DNA of 64,000 nt from Lutraria lutraria. Its lineage: Eukaryota > Mollusca > Bivalvia > Venerida > Mactridae. Positions 48,664-59,905 of this stretch are shown in pieces. Position 1 is the first letter of the stretch, and each line of letters opens with the position of its first letter. Position numbers and translations under genes: made by a program. A model generated the notes under the pieces. It worked only from the letters and a program-made list of their open reading frames with translations. It did not search any database and was not told where the DNA came from. The stretch spans positions 32,887,843 to 32,951,842 of the forward strand of contig OZ026838.1 in the NCBI GenBank assembly GCA_964023205.1, given 5' to 3'.

Positions 48664-50621
48664 TCAATTGTTGGCCCTGTTTATATGATTTGGGAAACAG
48701 TTTGTATGTACAGGGACATTACACTGCTGGCAACCAAACTTGGTAGTTCCTGCACGAACACCAGGTCCAAGAACAGCCCTACACTCAACACAAACTTTGT
48801 TTTTGTCAAATAACTGCGTGAAATCATGGCGTTGATTTCTACGGACATCATTGTTTGTTGGTGGAGCACGATTATTCACATGTTCGTCGATGAGGCCTAT
48901 TGCCAGATCCGCAAAAAAGTCCTGAAATGTTGGCCATTCCTTACCAACAATCTCTGGATTACAGTCCTTGGCTAGAATGTAAGAATTATGGGCACTTGCC
49001 ATCATGAAATAAAAGAACAAGCGTCTCCACCACTTCCTTGATCTATGGTCAAGCATGTAGTAGCCTGAAATGTATAAGAAAAATAAATAAATAAATGTTA
49101 TTTGCAACAAAATAAAGGAGCAAACAAATCTAGTTGGTTGACTTGATAAGTTGAATCAATGTCAGAATACACTCAACAAAAATACCTGTATTTCAAACAA
49201 GACCAATGCATTGTGAAAAGAACAGAAGTACTGCGAGTGTGAGAAAAAAATCTCAAAAAAACATAGACACATGAGAAAGCAATTATATACTTATATATAT
49301 GCATGAAAGGAAAACTTATCACATTTATTACCTATCATCTGGTCACATAAGTCTACTCCCTTCATGTGTTTCTGATAGTCAGATAGCATCTTCGGAACTG
49401 CGACTGGCTGTTGGACGGCGTTGGCAGATCTCCTGTTTACAGTTCCCATGTCGCCTGGGTTGTGAAAATTTGATAACACAACCACTGGTTTCGTGTCCAT
49501 CCAGGCACAGAATGATAGGTCATCCTTCTGGGCCACTCGAAACTGATGTTTATCTTGCTTCAGGTTCTTGGGAAGAAGATAAGTCGGTAATCCTTTACGG
49601 TTGGCCCTGACCGTACCACAAGCTAAAATTCCTCGCATTTTCAACTCATTGAACAGTGCGACGGAGGAATAAAAATTGTCCATATATACACGAATGTTCT
49701 TGTGGCTGTAGTTGGTCAAAAGATCAGTGACAACACGATGTGATAGTCCTTTACCCAAGTTATCCTCCTTTCCCGTGTAAACTTGAAAGTTCATCATAAA
49801 TCCAGTATCACTCTCGGCCAAGACCCACACCTTTATCCCCCACTTTGTAGGCTTGGCTGGCAAGTATTGTCTAAAGGAATGTCTACCTTTGAATTTCACC
49901 ATTGACTCATCAACAGAAGTAAATCCATAAGGTGTATAAGCACTTCTGAATTGTTTCTGAAGGTAATCCATGAATCACCTGACTTTCCAAAGTTTATCCG
50001 GACGATCTGGCTGGACATTGTTGTTCTGCTGGTGTAAGTATCTCCAGATCAAGTTGAAACGATCTTGGGACATGATGGAATTAAAGTTGGTTTCAAACAT
50101 ATGTTTCTTCACTCTCCAATAGTCATTACGAGCTGGCAGACGCATAACACCCATACACATACACATTCCAATAAAAGCTTTCATAATTACAACTGTCACT
50201 GGCTTCCACTAATGTGCGAATGGTGGTGAGGGATTCAGTTCACGTTCCTGGTCTGCGTAGCGGTTGGTCTCTGTCACTAGATGTTCCCAGATGTCTTGAC
50301 CCAATATCATGTTGAAATAATGGTGTGGTTGGGCTTTCTCAGGATGGATTTCCGTAGGTCAACCAACTCCAGTAAAATCATGAGGAACTCGACGAGTGAA
50401 GTCATCAGATCTCCACTCATGATCAAAACCATCGAAATCGTCGTCGGATCCATCTGAATCCGAGTAAAAAAAAACATTAACCACTCATCATCGCCTTGAT
50501 CAACTCGTTCAAAAGCAACTTGAGCATTTCTTGCATTAAAAAATGCATCAATACCGTTCTCATTATCATCTTCACCGTTGTAATCAACCTCAGCATCCAA
50601 TCCATCGCTAACAGGGTCCAT
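48664..50621 (-). pseudogene. piggyBac transposase, inactivated
   Basis: The acidic N-terminus starts at 50621 (MDPVSDGLDAEVDYNG). The DDE_Tnp_1_7 core has its three aspartates: TSVDESMVKFKGR, YMDNFYSS and GVDLCDQM. An intron (about 49068-49314; GTAATA donor, TTTCAG acceptor) splits after DQMIG, and the protein ends in the usual C-terminal Cys-rich domain (CVEC, CQQC, C near the end) at 48664. Damage: a frameshift in a T9 run (about 50463-50471) and in-frame stops TGA 50359-50361, TAG 50209-50211 and TGA 49975-49977. The catalytic half from 49971 on is intact. piggyBac transposases cut and rejoin at TTAA without scars. Confidence 0.93.
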
Positions 50622-50811
50622 TTTATCTCAGATCATTTCAAAGAGTTTTCTGTTCGTGTTTATTTATCAAAATTCGGCTTGAAAGTGACGCGTAAACTGC
50701 GCATGTGCAGTATTAATACTTTTTCTACCTCCACTCTTTACTACACACTTTTTGATGACTTTTTACGCGGAAAAATCGAACACAACAGTGGGATGGTGAA
50801 AATAGTCCCCG

Positions 50812-50827
50812 TACGACTCGAGTCGTA
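50812..50827. repeat. perfect 16 bp palindrome in the piggyBac right end
   Basis: TACGACTCGAGTCGTA is self-complementary, 50 bp inside the right end. A weaker relative, TACGACCGGAATCGTA, follows 20 bp later. Likely transposase-binding or structural subterminal sites. Confidence 0.7.
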
Positions 50828-51052
50828 TCCTGAATGCTGGGTAAGATACGACCGGAATCGTATCCCATATGAAATGGGTTAAAAGAAGTTACATTAATAA
50901 ATTTACCTTCAATATCAAATAAGGTACTTAATGAAGATAAGACACTTGACTTTCATATCATTCGGCATTTCTACTTAATTTAAAGAAATAAATATTATTT
51001 ATTTTCTTATTACTTATATTTAAACACCATTTATTAATAAATATTTACATAC

Positions 51053-51486
51053 CTGTGTGCTGAGGTCTAGTAGGCTACTACCTTCTCCAAACAGCTCAGC
51101 AGTTGATGGTATTCTCTGAATATAATGAAAACACATAAATATTATGACAAGATATTAACTAAGTAATGAATGGTTGTAATAAACTTAAAATTTATTTTAA
51201 CAAATGGAATAAATGAACTTTCATTATCCAAGTGATTAGGTAAAAGGTGCATAATGAAGAAAACAGTCAAGAAATTAGTATTTACCGGAAAACTCAGGTC
51301 TAAGAAATGACCTAAATGTAAGTCTGCACCAGTGCCACCAGCTATTTCAGGCTCATTCAAGCCAATGTCAGATTCAAATAAATCTACATTTGAAGCCAGG
51401 GAAGGAGGCTTTGTGCTGATATCAGAATCTGTGTCACTGATAGTAATAATTTGTATCTCACTATCAGTATCAACAGGCTGATTCAT
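51053..51486 (-). pseudogene. gene E, first two exons
   Basis: Exon 1 (51486-51286, 67 codons) starts MNQPVDTDSEIQI and is acidic (ISDTDSD), ending at a GTAAAT donor. Exon 2 (51115-51053, 21 codons) reads RIPSTAELFGEGSS and ends at a GTATGT donor. Both are in phase 0 and join to exon 3 at 47318, which repeats the PSTAEL word, suggesting an exon duplication. These exons are intact; the gene is called broken because of damage downstream. A YY1-like GCCATCTTGG at about 51950 and CpG words suggest the promoter 450 bp upstream. Confidence 0.7.
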
Positions 51487-53614
51487 ACCTTAATATTCAA
51501 GTTCAACTGAAAGTGAAACAGTGAAAGAACATTAATACCAACTTACAAGAAAATCATGATTAACAGAAAAACTGCATATCAAAATTTGTATTTGTATTAC
51601 CAATATTCTTTTAAACGACATTTGTTAACATGGATACATTTCAATGGCAAAATAGTTTTGTGCTAAATGTCAAATTAAAAAGCAGTTTATGTTCTAGAAA
51701 TCAGTAAAACTCTCAAACATGAATGGTATGAAAATATTTAGGACGAATTTTTCTCAACATTTACAATGAATTTCAGCACAAATACTAAATGCTTGGACAT
51801 ATTTTTTACGTAATGAACACATTGAAACATGTTCTCATCATGTGCTATCAGAATCTGAAGCTGTCATCTACTTTTAAACGGAATATTTACTGACAAAATG
51901 AAATTTACGACGTTGCTTGTACGTAGTTGTTCGCTACTTTCACTTTGCTGCCATCTTGGATTTTGGGACTGGAGTTGGAATATGTTGAAATTACAGTATA
52001 TTCCGATTGTTGTCTTTCAAAAATTGCATTTAATACTTTAAAGGACACTTTGCTGCTAAAAGAACACACTAAATAATCGAGCGTAATCGACCGTAATGTC
52101 CAAAATCTTATCTTCTCAAATTTTCATATATATTTTTCAGGCCGATTGAAAGCATATTTTTCAGTATTTAGCATGTTTCCCACATGTTTCATCATCTAAC
52201 TAACTATCAATTACATTTTGGTCCCATGTTTCGATTGTTATGTAGCTTTAAATTACCGTAATAAAAAGTACCATTCTTGGGTCAGGTGGTACAAAGAATT
52301 AATATTCATGAGATTCGCCAAGGGAAGTAACTCAAATTTACTTGGCATCGCTATTAAAATCATGCTGTTTTCCCCTAAAGGCTAAAATACAATTTACATC
52401 AAGTTTTTTCATCCCTTTTGCAAAAATTATGTGTTATTTTCCCCCCTAATTCAAGGAAAATGCCTCTTCCCCTACCTGTGAAAAAAGCCCTGACTCTTTG
52501 GTTTAACATCTTTTCAGGACAGCTAAAGAACATTAACTGATCAACTAGAAGAGTGCAGCCTGCCGAAACCTAGTGTATATAGATATATTAGATCTACTAC
52601 TTTTGTAATTAACGCTAACAGTTATGCACTGACTATGCATCATAGTTATATAAGCTCAAAGAAGAGACAAGAGGAGAGAACCCCTTCCTGTTTGAAGCAT
52701 TCAAATGTCAGTTAATGTTAGTCTGAAGAAGACATATGTGAAATGAAAATGAGTTGCCTCTACATGCACAGGTCCACCTTCTTCTGTTTAATGGGTAGAA
52801 ACCCTAATGGAATGTCTAGTAGGGTTACCCAGCATTTAAACTGACATGCCCGATAAAACAGTTATTTTTACAATTTAAAATGATGTACATGAACGTGTAT
52901 CCTACTGTGTGACCGGCAGCGAAACTAACGCTGCCCTGAAGCTCTCTTAGTATGCAGATACAGTGTGTAACTCTTGGATTGAGCTTGTTCCAGTCGGATG
53001 CGGTCCGGGGAAAGAATGAAGTTTAGTAGAAGTTGTCGTGAGATGTTATTTGTCTGAAACTGTTAGCTCCCCTTGTTCTTGTGTGACCTTGGAGAAGTGG
53101 GTGCTCAGGAACTTCCACTTGTCCGCTGTTGATTTTGTACAGCATGGTGATTCTGGCCAGGTATCTGCGATGCTGGAGCGATTGCCATTCAAAGTTTTGA
53201 TCATCGGCGTCACTCAGCCAGGGTTTCAGTCTGTGTACCGGTTAGTAACATAGTGGGCCGCCTTTCACTGTACTTTACAGGTAAGATGCTGAATCAAGTC
53301 TTTCCAATTAAATGTAAGTACTACAGAGATCTCATTAATCTGATTAAATCAATAAATAGGCATACAATGATCAAATGTTATTCTCCCGGAATCTATTTCT
53401 CAAGTTTTGTGAAACAAAAAACTTGCATTATTTAGCTTATTTATGAAATGTTATGTAATTTTCTATTATAAAAACTTATAATTAATTTATAAAAAGAGTT
53501 TTCTTAACCAAACACTGTAGAACATATTCTAACTTGGTTGTCTAACCTCTCAATTTGGCCGAAATTCAGACTTGAAATTTCCAAAATGAAAGGCTAAGGC
53601 CCCTTTCCAATTTT
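51487..53614. other. gene-free stretch right of gene E
   Basis: The part to about 52000 is probably gene E's 5' region. GAAAAAAGCCCTG at 52480-52492 is a possible transposon end, the inverse of 26086-26098. A CCCCCCTAA word at about 52441 also occurs at about 26236. From 52.5 to 53.6 kb short plus-strand ORFs show no family. Confidence 0.4.
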
Positions 53615-54778
53615 TAGCTCACATGTCACAAAGTGACAAAGTGAGCTATTAGGATCACTCTCCGTCCGGCGTCCGGTGTCGTGCGTCGTGCGTCGTCAAA
53701 CTTTATGTTGTGACCACACTAGGGGCCACATTTTTGGCTCAATTTTAGCAAAACTGGGTCAGAATGTTAATATCAACAAAATCTCGGACGAGTTCGATAT
53801 TGGGCCATTTGGGGTCAAAAACTAGGTCAATAGGGCCAAATAAGGGAAAACCTTGTGAACACTTTAGAAATCACTGTTTTGAATTTATCTTCATGAAACT
53901 TTGTCAGAATGTTTATTTTAATAATATGTAGGTCAAGTTTGAAAATGGGTAATTTCTGTAGTAAAATTAGGTCACTAGGGCAAATTGCTGGAAAACCTTG
54001 TGAACACTCTAGAAGTCACTGTTTTGATTGGATGATCATGAAACCTTGTCAGAATGTTTGTCTTTATAATATCTTGGACGAGTTCGAACATGGGTCATCT
54101 TGGGTAAAAAACTAGGTCGCTAGGTCAAATCTTAAGAAAAACCATGTTAACACTGTAGATTTCACAGTTATTATTAGATCTTCACCAAACTTTGTCAAAT
54201 CGTTTGTTTTAATGATATAACGGTCAAGTATAAATATGGGTCATCTGGGGTCAATAACTAGGTCACCAGGTCAAATCTTAGGAAAACTTTGTTAACACTG
54301 TAGATGTCACAGTTTTAATTGGATCTTCATCGAACCTAGTCAAAATGTTGCCTCAATGATATGTGGGTCAAGGATGAACATGGGTCAGCCGGGTTCAAAA
54401 ACTGGGTCACAAGGTCAAATCTTAGCTAAAAATCTTGTAAAAGCTCTAAATGTCATGGTTTTGATTGGATCTTGGCCAAACTTTGTCAGATTGTTTGTCT
54501 TAATGATATTAAGGACAAGTTCAAATATGGGTCACCTAGGGTCAAAAACCAGGTCACAAGGTCAAATCTTAGGAAAACCTTATTAACACTGTAGATGTCA
54601 AATTTTGATCATATCTTCACCAAACCTAGTCAGACTGTTTGTCTTAATGATATGTGAGACAAATTCGAACATAGGTCGTCTGGGGTCAAAAACTAGGTCA
54701 CCGGTTCAAAACAATGTTTTAATGAGTGAACAGTGATTGTCATGTGAGCGATATAGGGCCATCTTGGCCCTCTTGTTT
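53615..54778 (+). repeat. molluscan dispersed repeat with six ~145 bp tandem units
   Basis: It opens GTCACAAAGTGACAAAGTGAGCT with GTCCGGCGTCCGG and GTGCGTCGTGCGTCGT, and closes GTGAGCGATATAGGGCCATCTTGGCCCTCTTG. Inside, the landmark A(C/A)CTTTGTCAGAATGTTTG recurs at 53898, 54043, 54189, 54334, 54480 and 54624, a period of 144-146 bp; each unit also holds GGGTCA.CT.GGGTCAAAAACTAGGTCA and ATCTTAGGAAAACC. Such units are very abundant in bivalve genomes. Confidence 0.9.
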
Positions 54779-55330
54779 GTAAAAAAGGCCTGTATTTGAT
54801 ATTTTTCTTGTTTTTTCTGTACTAAGTAACACCTCAACTCCAAAACAATATTATGAACTATGAATCAGTATAAGATCCAAATTATCTGTTGTTACTGACT
54901 GACATTTTAACAGGACACCATTTAGTTTTCATTTCATCAATGATTATTTAAAGATATATTCCAGTTCAGGACAGAATCAAAACATCAATGTACAAATTTT
55001 CACATCAGTTTACTTGCTAAAGAACAAATTTACAGCTTAATTTCTCCCCTCTCGATGCTTTCTGTTGCAGATGAAAGCAGATACGAAACTCATCATCTTC
55101 GTTAATTTTTAACCTCCGCTATTTCTTGGATGCATCTGTAACTGGTCGGAAGATAGTGGATTTGCATATTTATAAATGCGTAATGTCAGCATCCGTATAT
55201 GTGAATTTCTCTAATGTATCGTTATAGTTTTGCTAAATACTTGGGCTTGACTGAGTAATAATTCCAATTGATATCTGCATGCACTGTCAAAAGATCAAAC
55301 AAGACAAAACTAAAATCATTGTACTTGCCT
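54779..55330. other. gene-free, nothing recognised
   Basis: AT-rich sequence between the 145 bp array and the Tigger fragment. No coding frame, long repeat or structure stood out. Confidence 0.4.
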
Positions 55331-55334
55331 GTTT

Positions 55335-55745
55335 GTTCAGGGATACATCCAATGGCTGTAGAATGGAGGTGCAGCCACCTGGAATGACTTCTTGTCGTGT
55401 TCCCTTTTCATGAAGTCGATCCTGGCAGTTAGATGTGCACAAAACATATCCCACACTAATAACAACTTTATACTATGTAACCCTCCTGGTCTAGAAAACC
55501 AAACGTCGTTCAACTACTTACCAACCCAGCCCTTTGGTTGTACGTACACAAATAATCCACTGGGTAACCTTTCCTTAGGTAAAGTTTTTTGTTTTAGAAA
55601 TAATTAGATAACTGCTGGCTGTAACTTAGTTCCATCAGCCATGCATGAGAGAATAACTGTAAAGTGTGATGTCTCGTGACCTGTGGTTTTTACAGTCACA
55701 GTTTTTTCATTGTATGAACTGTTGGGTTGCTAGGCAACTAAAAAA
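55335..55745 (-). pseudogene. Tigger/pogo-type (DDE_1) transposase fragment
   Basis: Minus-strand reading: VTVKTTGHETSHFTVILSC, MADGTKLQPAVI (stop TAA), KTLPKERLPSGLFVYVQPKGW, a possible intron, LLLVWDMFCAHLT (catalytic Asp), then after a frameshift IPGGCTSILQPLDVSLNK (next Asp region). These are the landmark strings of DDE_1 transposases. A nonsense codon and at least one frameshift make it dead. N-terminal HTH domains are not seen. Confidence 0.85.
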
Positions 55746-56689
55746 ACCATGTTCCCCATTTGTGAAAGTTCAAACATAAACTCTTTTTGTTCACAAGTCA
55801 CAAATTGGTGAAAAGATGTGATTTGCTTTTCTACATTAGCTGGGAGTTTCTGTGCTATGTGGGTTCTCTGACATATAGTAAGTCCATTTCTGTTCATGAA
55901 ACGAGTACACCAACCACATCAAGCTTTAAAGGTACTCTTCTCCAAAGAATGTATGCTTTACACCAACATCACTGCTGTTGTAGATCAGCTTTGCTTGTGC
56001 TGGTGTATCTGCTCTTCCGGGTTTTCAGGTTTCTTGAACATAAGCTGTAATAGATTAGTTGTGATAAAAATTTATTTAAAATTAAAATGATGAAAGCAAA
56101 TATTGTCGAAAGTTATCTTATGTAGGTTTTGTGTTCTATGATATGTAGAATATTGCTTTATGCTATTACTACAGCAGCTATGTGTTTTAATTGCATGTAC
56201 TTGTAATGGGCATGCACACATTACAGGTGAAAACTGGCACATTTTTACTACATCTATATTGGCAAGTTCAATATCATTATTTATAATTCTTATAAACTTA
56301 CATTCCATTGTAGGAGAAGGGATTCGGGAGGTACTGCGTGAACATAAGATAGGTGTCTCATAAGCCAACTTTGCTGGACCTTTCAATAGGGGTGACACTA
56401 TAATAAACAAAACCTTTTTACATTCCATTGTTATTTGGTGACCCAGCATGTAGTATTCATCTTACATGTTTCAAATCTGCGCCCATGCCCAGTGCAATGG
56501 AAGAAATCACCAGTCTGATGCTACATTCTGAGTCTGATTTTTGCATTTGCTCAGTATTTCCTATAGCTGAAGAATACATTGAGTATTTTATAACAATTAA
56601 TTGACAAAAACAAAATGAAGAACTGCATGGGAAATAGCACTTATGATAATGTTTCTAATATAAACTGAAACACTTACATTCAATCTCCT
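55746..56689. other. gene-free stretch, no family recognised
   Basis: A minus-strand ORF at 56072-56449 (125 aa) has no recognisable features. The pogo N-terminus might be expected here but could not be read. Confidence 0.35.
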
Positions 56690-57200
56690 TTTTCCATGTA
56701 TGCATGGAACATTGCCACATATGTCGTCTCCGCAGGATCCTTCATGGGATATTGGTCAAGTTTTGTTTTTAAGTTCTTCCAGTACTGGCATGAACACATA
56801 ATCGCACAGGGTGCACACATTGTTTACCTTGGTATTTGGACTTGGCCTTTTCTGGACTATGAGAGCAATATTCTCCTTAGCTGGGCTTATAGAAAATATG
56901 TCATAGTTTGTAGTTTTGCAAGCTCTGTAGAATGACTTGCAGCTCTGATTTTGTCACTGTTGCAGACAAACTGAGAACCCAACAGTCCATTACTGCTCTA
57001 AGTAGGTGGATCTTTTTGAAATTGGTCTAAAATCTCCCCCACCTCCCAGTCTATGATGCAATGTGCCTCATCAACAACTACCACTTTTTTCTTATCCCTG
57101 AAATGACTGCTAGAAAGTAAATCAAAGAAATCTTTGTTCTCCACAACATCTTCTGGGTGGCTGAAGATATACCAAGATTGATTGTTTATATTGTTAAGAC
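56690..57200 (-). pseudogene. RecQ-like DNA helicase fragment
   Basis: Minus strand 57200-57015 reads WYIFSHPEDVVENKDFF, KKKVVVVDEAHCIIDW (Walker B DEAHC box and the Trp of RecQ motif II) to a TAG. Minus strand 56930-56690 reads IFSISPAKENIALIVQKRPSP and YPMKDPAETTYVAMFHAYM, resembling the start of the helicase C lobe. Motif I, the zinc domain and the frame continuity are missing, so this is debris from a RecQ-like gene, perhaps transposon-borne. Confidence 0.65.
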
Positions 57201-57269
57201 ATCTAAAACTTTCTCTGTGAGTTTTCTTACTTGTTTTTCTGGAACATTTTCTGGTTGCTCCATGTTGGA

Positions 57270-57640
57270 TGTCATCAAGATCTAGAACTTTTTGGTGTCA
57301 TTATGATTATGATGACACACATTCCTATCTGTGTCAAAGAGGTGTCTGGTGACTGGCATTCTTTTCCTTGATGCGCTTTTCTAGCCTGTTTTTACACCCT
57401 CACATCACTGCACACGAGTCCATTGATATTGACACTAGATTTTCCCATGGAATCTCATTTCCTTCAATCAGATCATATATTGCATCAAATATGGAATATG
57501 TGTCAACTCTTCTGAACTTCAAGATTCGGCCTAATTCATAAAGTATTTTGTATGAGGAAGATGTCTGGTTTATTGATAGATTTTGCAGGACTTTGGAGTC
57601 TTTTCCAAGCTTGAGTGGGATTGCATTTGGGGTCAATAGG
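57270..57640 (-). pseudogene. transposase-like fragment with SMDSCAVM and CHHNHN motifs
   Basis: ORF 57636-57400 reads ...FDAIYDLIEGNEIPWENLVSISMDSCAVM. Another frame just downstream gives HLFDTDRNVCHHNHNDTKKF. Both strings occur in order in a widespread uncharacterised transposase-like family of invertebrates (typical form MD.C.VM.G ... LLDIDGDSCHHAHN). A frameshift separates them. It abuts the RecQ-like debris. Confidence 0.5.
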
Positions 57641-58269
57641 TCAAATATCTAGGTATAATACTTCTGTTGATAATTTTATGAAACTTTGCATATTTTTCTG
57701 CAGAATTAAAATATTCTGTCTTTTTTATCATTAAAGACATAGTTTTTCTGTAATTTGACATTTAAGGGGCATTGCCCTCACACATTTTACAAAAATTCTT
57801 AGTTGAAATGTTGCTATGTCACATCTTCTCTTCTTGTCAACATATTTTCATAAAATTTCCAGGGCTTGTTTGTTTCCATGTTGTAGTTTAACTTAATTAG
57901 CTATTTGCAGTAAATATTGAGGATAAACAAGTTTGAAAATGTACAAAAGAATACCATATACGTCTTAATATTATGTTATTTTTGTTTCACAGATCAGCAC
58001 TGAGCATATAATAAAAAAACTTTCATAGGCTAGCAAATATCATCAAATATACGTAATTAATACATGTATATTAATAACATATAAATTATGCAAGTCATCT
58101 TATTACAAATAAGATAAATAGATAAATGTGTTCTATTATCAAAACTTAGTCTTTTTAATGCTCAGCCATTCATAGGATTTGTTCAGTTTATAACACTAAC
58201 AGCTAGAAATAGAGATTTTTAAATGTGAGGAATTTTTCCTGAATTTCACAATTTTTTCCAAAGTACCAC

Positions 58270-58610
58270 TGCCTTCCTGAGTTCAAACAGTCTGGAATTA
58301 TGTAATGCTCTAATATAAACTTAGTGTCAACTAGCTGTCTGTCATCTCTATGAGGTCACTGAAAATGTCCGGATTTACGACATGGAGTCATAAATTTTAT
58401 GATTGCTTTCTGATCTGATCGAATTTGTTCCACAATACCAGGGTACCAAGCATCTTGATAAGCAATCGCAACATATTCTTTAGCCACAAATGATTGAGTT
58501 GTGAAATTATTGGGGTCCTCCGTATCATATGTCAAGGTTTTGTTGTTTCTTCTTTTCTGTGACTGACTCTGTAACTTATGTCCTTTACGTTTCTGTCACA
58601 AGAAAATATT
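58270..58610 (-). pseudogene. C-terminal module of an element C-type transposase (copy F2)
   Basis: Reading VAKEYVAIAYQDAWYPGIVEQI, IIKFMTPCRKSGHFQ, a TGA in place of Trp, then PHRDDRQLVDTKFIL and LNSGRQWYF. Element C has the same order (YAAVAYQDTWYPGFVESI, FMTPCRKAGLYQWPVREDRQVVDSKFIL, SSGRQWLI). The stop sits exactly where element C has Trp. Upstream domains are absent here. Confidence 0.8.
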
Positions 58611-58794
58611 GTATAATACAAATCCGAAAGTATGGAAATTTGTTTTATTGTTGAGGAACATTATTTGAGTAAAGCCTGAGGCTGAAGCATGTATTGAAAT
58701 AGCATATCAATTTCATTAAGCCGTAATAACAGAGTAAGACTTATCAATCTGCAACAAATAATTTAAATATTGTAAAACTACTTACTCAGATGTC

Positions 58795-59040
58795 TGAAGC
58801 AAATTTCCATAACTGAGACAATTCCAAATACACCATTTCTTCCATGCATATTGTTATTGTTGTGAAGTACCCTTCTTCCATGAGTTGATGACTTCTGCTG
58901 CATTATGTGAAATACCTGAACTACACAAGTCTCTCCTGATACAATTACAGCAAGATGTTAAAGTGTCTTTAAAATCTTTGGGAGTTTCTCCTGTCGATGG
59001 TAAAATGAGTAGATCTTTGTGTTTGGGTAATCTAAACTGG
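58795..59040 (-). pseudogene. tyrosine-recombinase core-binding fragment (Crypton/DIRS-type)
   Basis: The exon begins after an AG at about 59040 (FRLPKHKDLLILP), continues CCNCIRRDLCSSGISHNAAEVINSW, then GTSQQ, a TAA, and QYAWKKWCIWN. The SW..GT...Y...W..WC pattern is typical of the N-terminal SAM-like core-binding domain of phage-integrase-type recombinases in eukaryotic retroelements and Cryptons. No catalytic R..HxxR..Y domain was found in the window. Confidence 0.5.
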
Positions 59041-59149
59041 AAAAGAAGAAATAATATTAATTAACAAAGGAAACCAAGGTTGCTAAAGGAACAACAAGAG
59101 CTCTTGGAACTTTATTTTCTATAATTTTATGCAAAATTCTGCCAATCAA

Positions 59150-59285
59150 TTTTGAATGGAGGAAAAAGGTATCATTGCACTCATTGCAGAGTTATGTCCC
59201 CTTGAACTTAGCCGTATAGTGTACTATTGCATTATTAGTGTCAAAGCTGCGTTGGGGGTATAAGTCACCTCTGTGACAGCTCTAG
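59150..59285 (-). repeat. dispersed repeat, inverse of 39541-39660
   Basis: Reverse complement reads CACAGAGGTGACTTATACCCCC..GACACTAATAATGCAATAGTACACTATACGGCTAAGTTCAAGGGGACATAACTCTG, matching the copy at 39541 nearly base for base. Confidence 0.75.
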
Positions 59286-59482
59286 TTTAAACTGTTCTTT
59301 GTGAAATGCTAGTAAGAATCTGCTAATTAACTTACAGCAGTTAACCGTAAAAGCACAATGAATTAAGAGCAAGACAGAATGAGGAAAAAGGTGGGAATGG
59401 GAATTCTATGACTCATAAGTTGTCAAATTGACAAGTGTTCATAGAACCCCCCTTTTCTTTGCCTGACAGAGTAATGAAAATA

Positions 59483-59905
59483 TCAAACCTGTGCATTTGA
59501 TGTGAGGTCCTCCAATGAAATTACATGGTTTTGGTTGTACAGGCTAACTGGCAATATACTTGAACATTGGGTGTAAGTACCATCAGTAGCTATACCAGTT
59601 AGACCAGTCATGGAGTGTGGATGCTTTGAGTTTTCATTGATAGTATTCGACTGTTTTTGATGATCCGTGGTTTGACAATGGTCAACGATTGCTATTTTTC
59701 CACTTGAATAATAGTTAACAAACCTGTCACACACTAAACATTTCACTTTACCGTCAATGTCAACTTTCCTTATACACAAAGATAACACCTGGTTGTTCAC
59801 GGATAATTCAAGCTATCCCATCTGAATTTGTTTTTGCTTGACACGTCAATTTTAGTAATTTCCGCAGAATCAGCAGCATGATTGAGTATTCTTACCATAA
59901 TTTAT
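59483..59905 (-). pseudogene. zinc-finger exon of a transposon-type protein
   Basis: Reading MVRILNHAADSAEITKID, SSKNKFRWDSLNYP then a stop; a shifted frame continues VLSLCIRKVDIDGKVKCLVCDRFVNYYSSGK, VDHCQTTDHQKQ. The C..C..(about 16)..H.....H spacing after a KFRW lead-in is common in uncharacterised transposon proteins, where this finger opens the protein. The break between the two frames, at about 59805, indicates decay. Confidence 0.55.

Larger units (their letters stand above)
47397..50878 (-). mobile_element. piggyBac element, 3.48 kb, in an intron of gene E
   Basis: TTAA abuts both ends (47393-47396 and 50879-50882). The terminal inverted repeat is CCCATTTCAT / ATGAAATGGG (10 bp). Subterminal AATGCTGGG(C/T)AA words lie near both ends (about 47460 and 50834). 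The right end also holds a palindrome at 50812. Removing the element leaves an intron of about 247 bp between gene E exons at 51053 and 47318. Confidence 0.92.

Noticed and set aside
53909..54586. Plus-strand ORFs in the 145 bp array
   Set aside because: They follow the tandem repeat units; similar ORFs recur only because the DNA repeats. No coding bias is evident.
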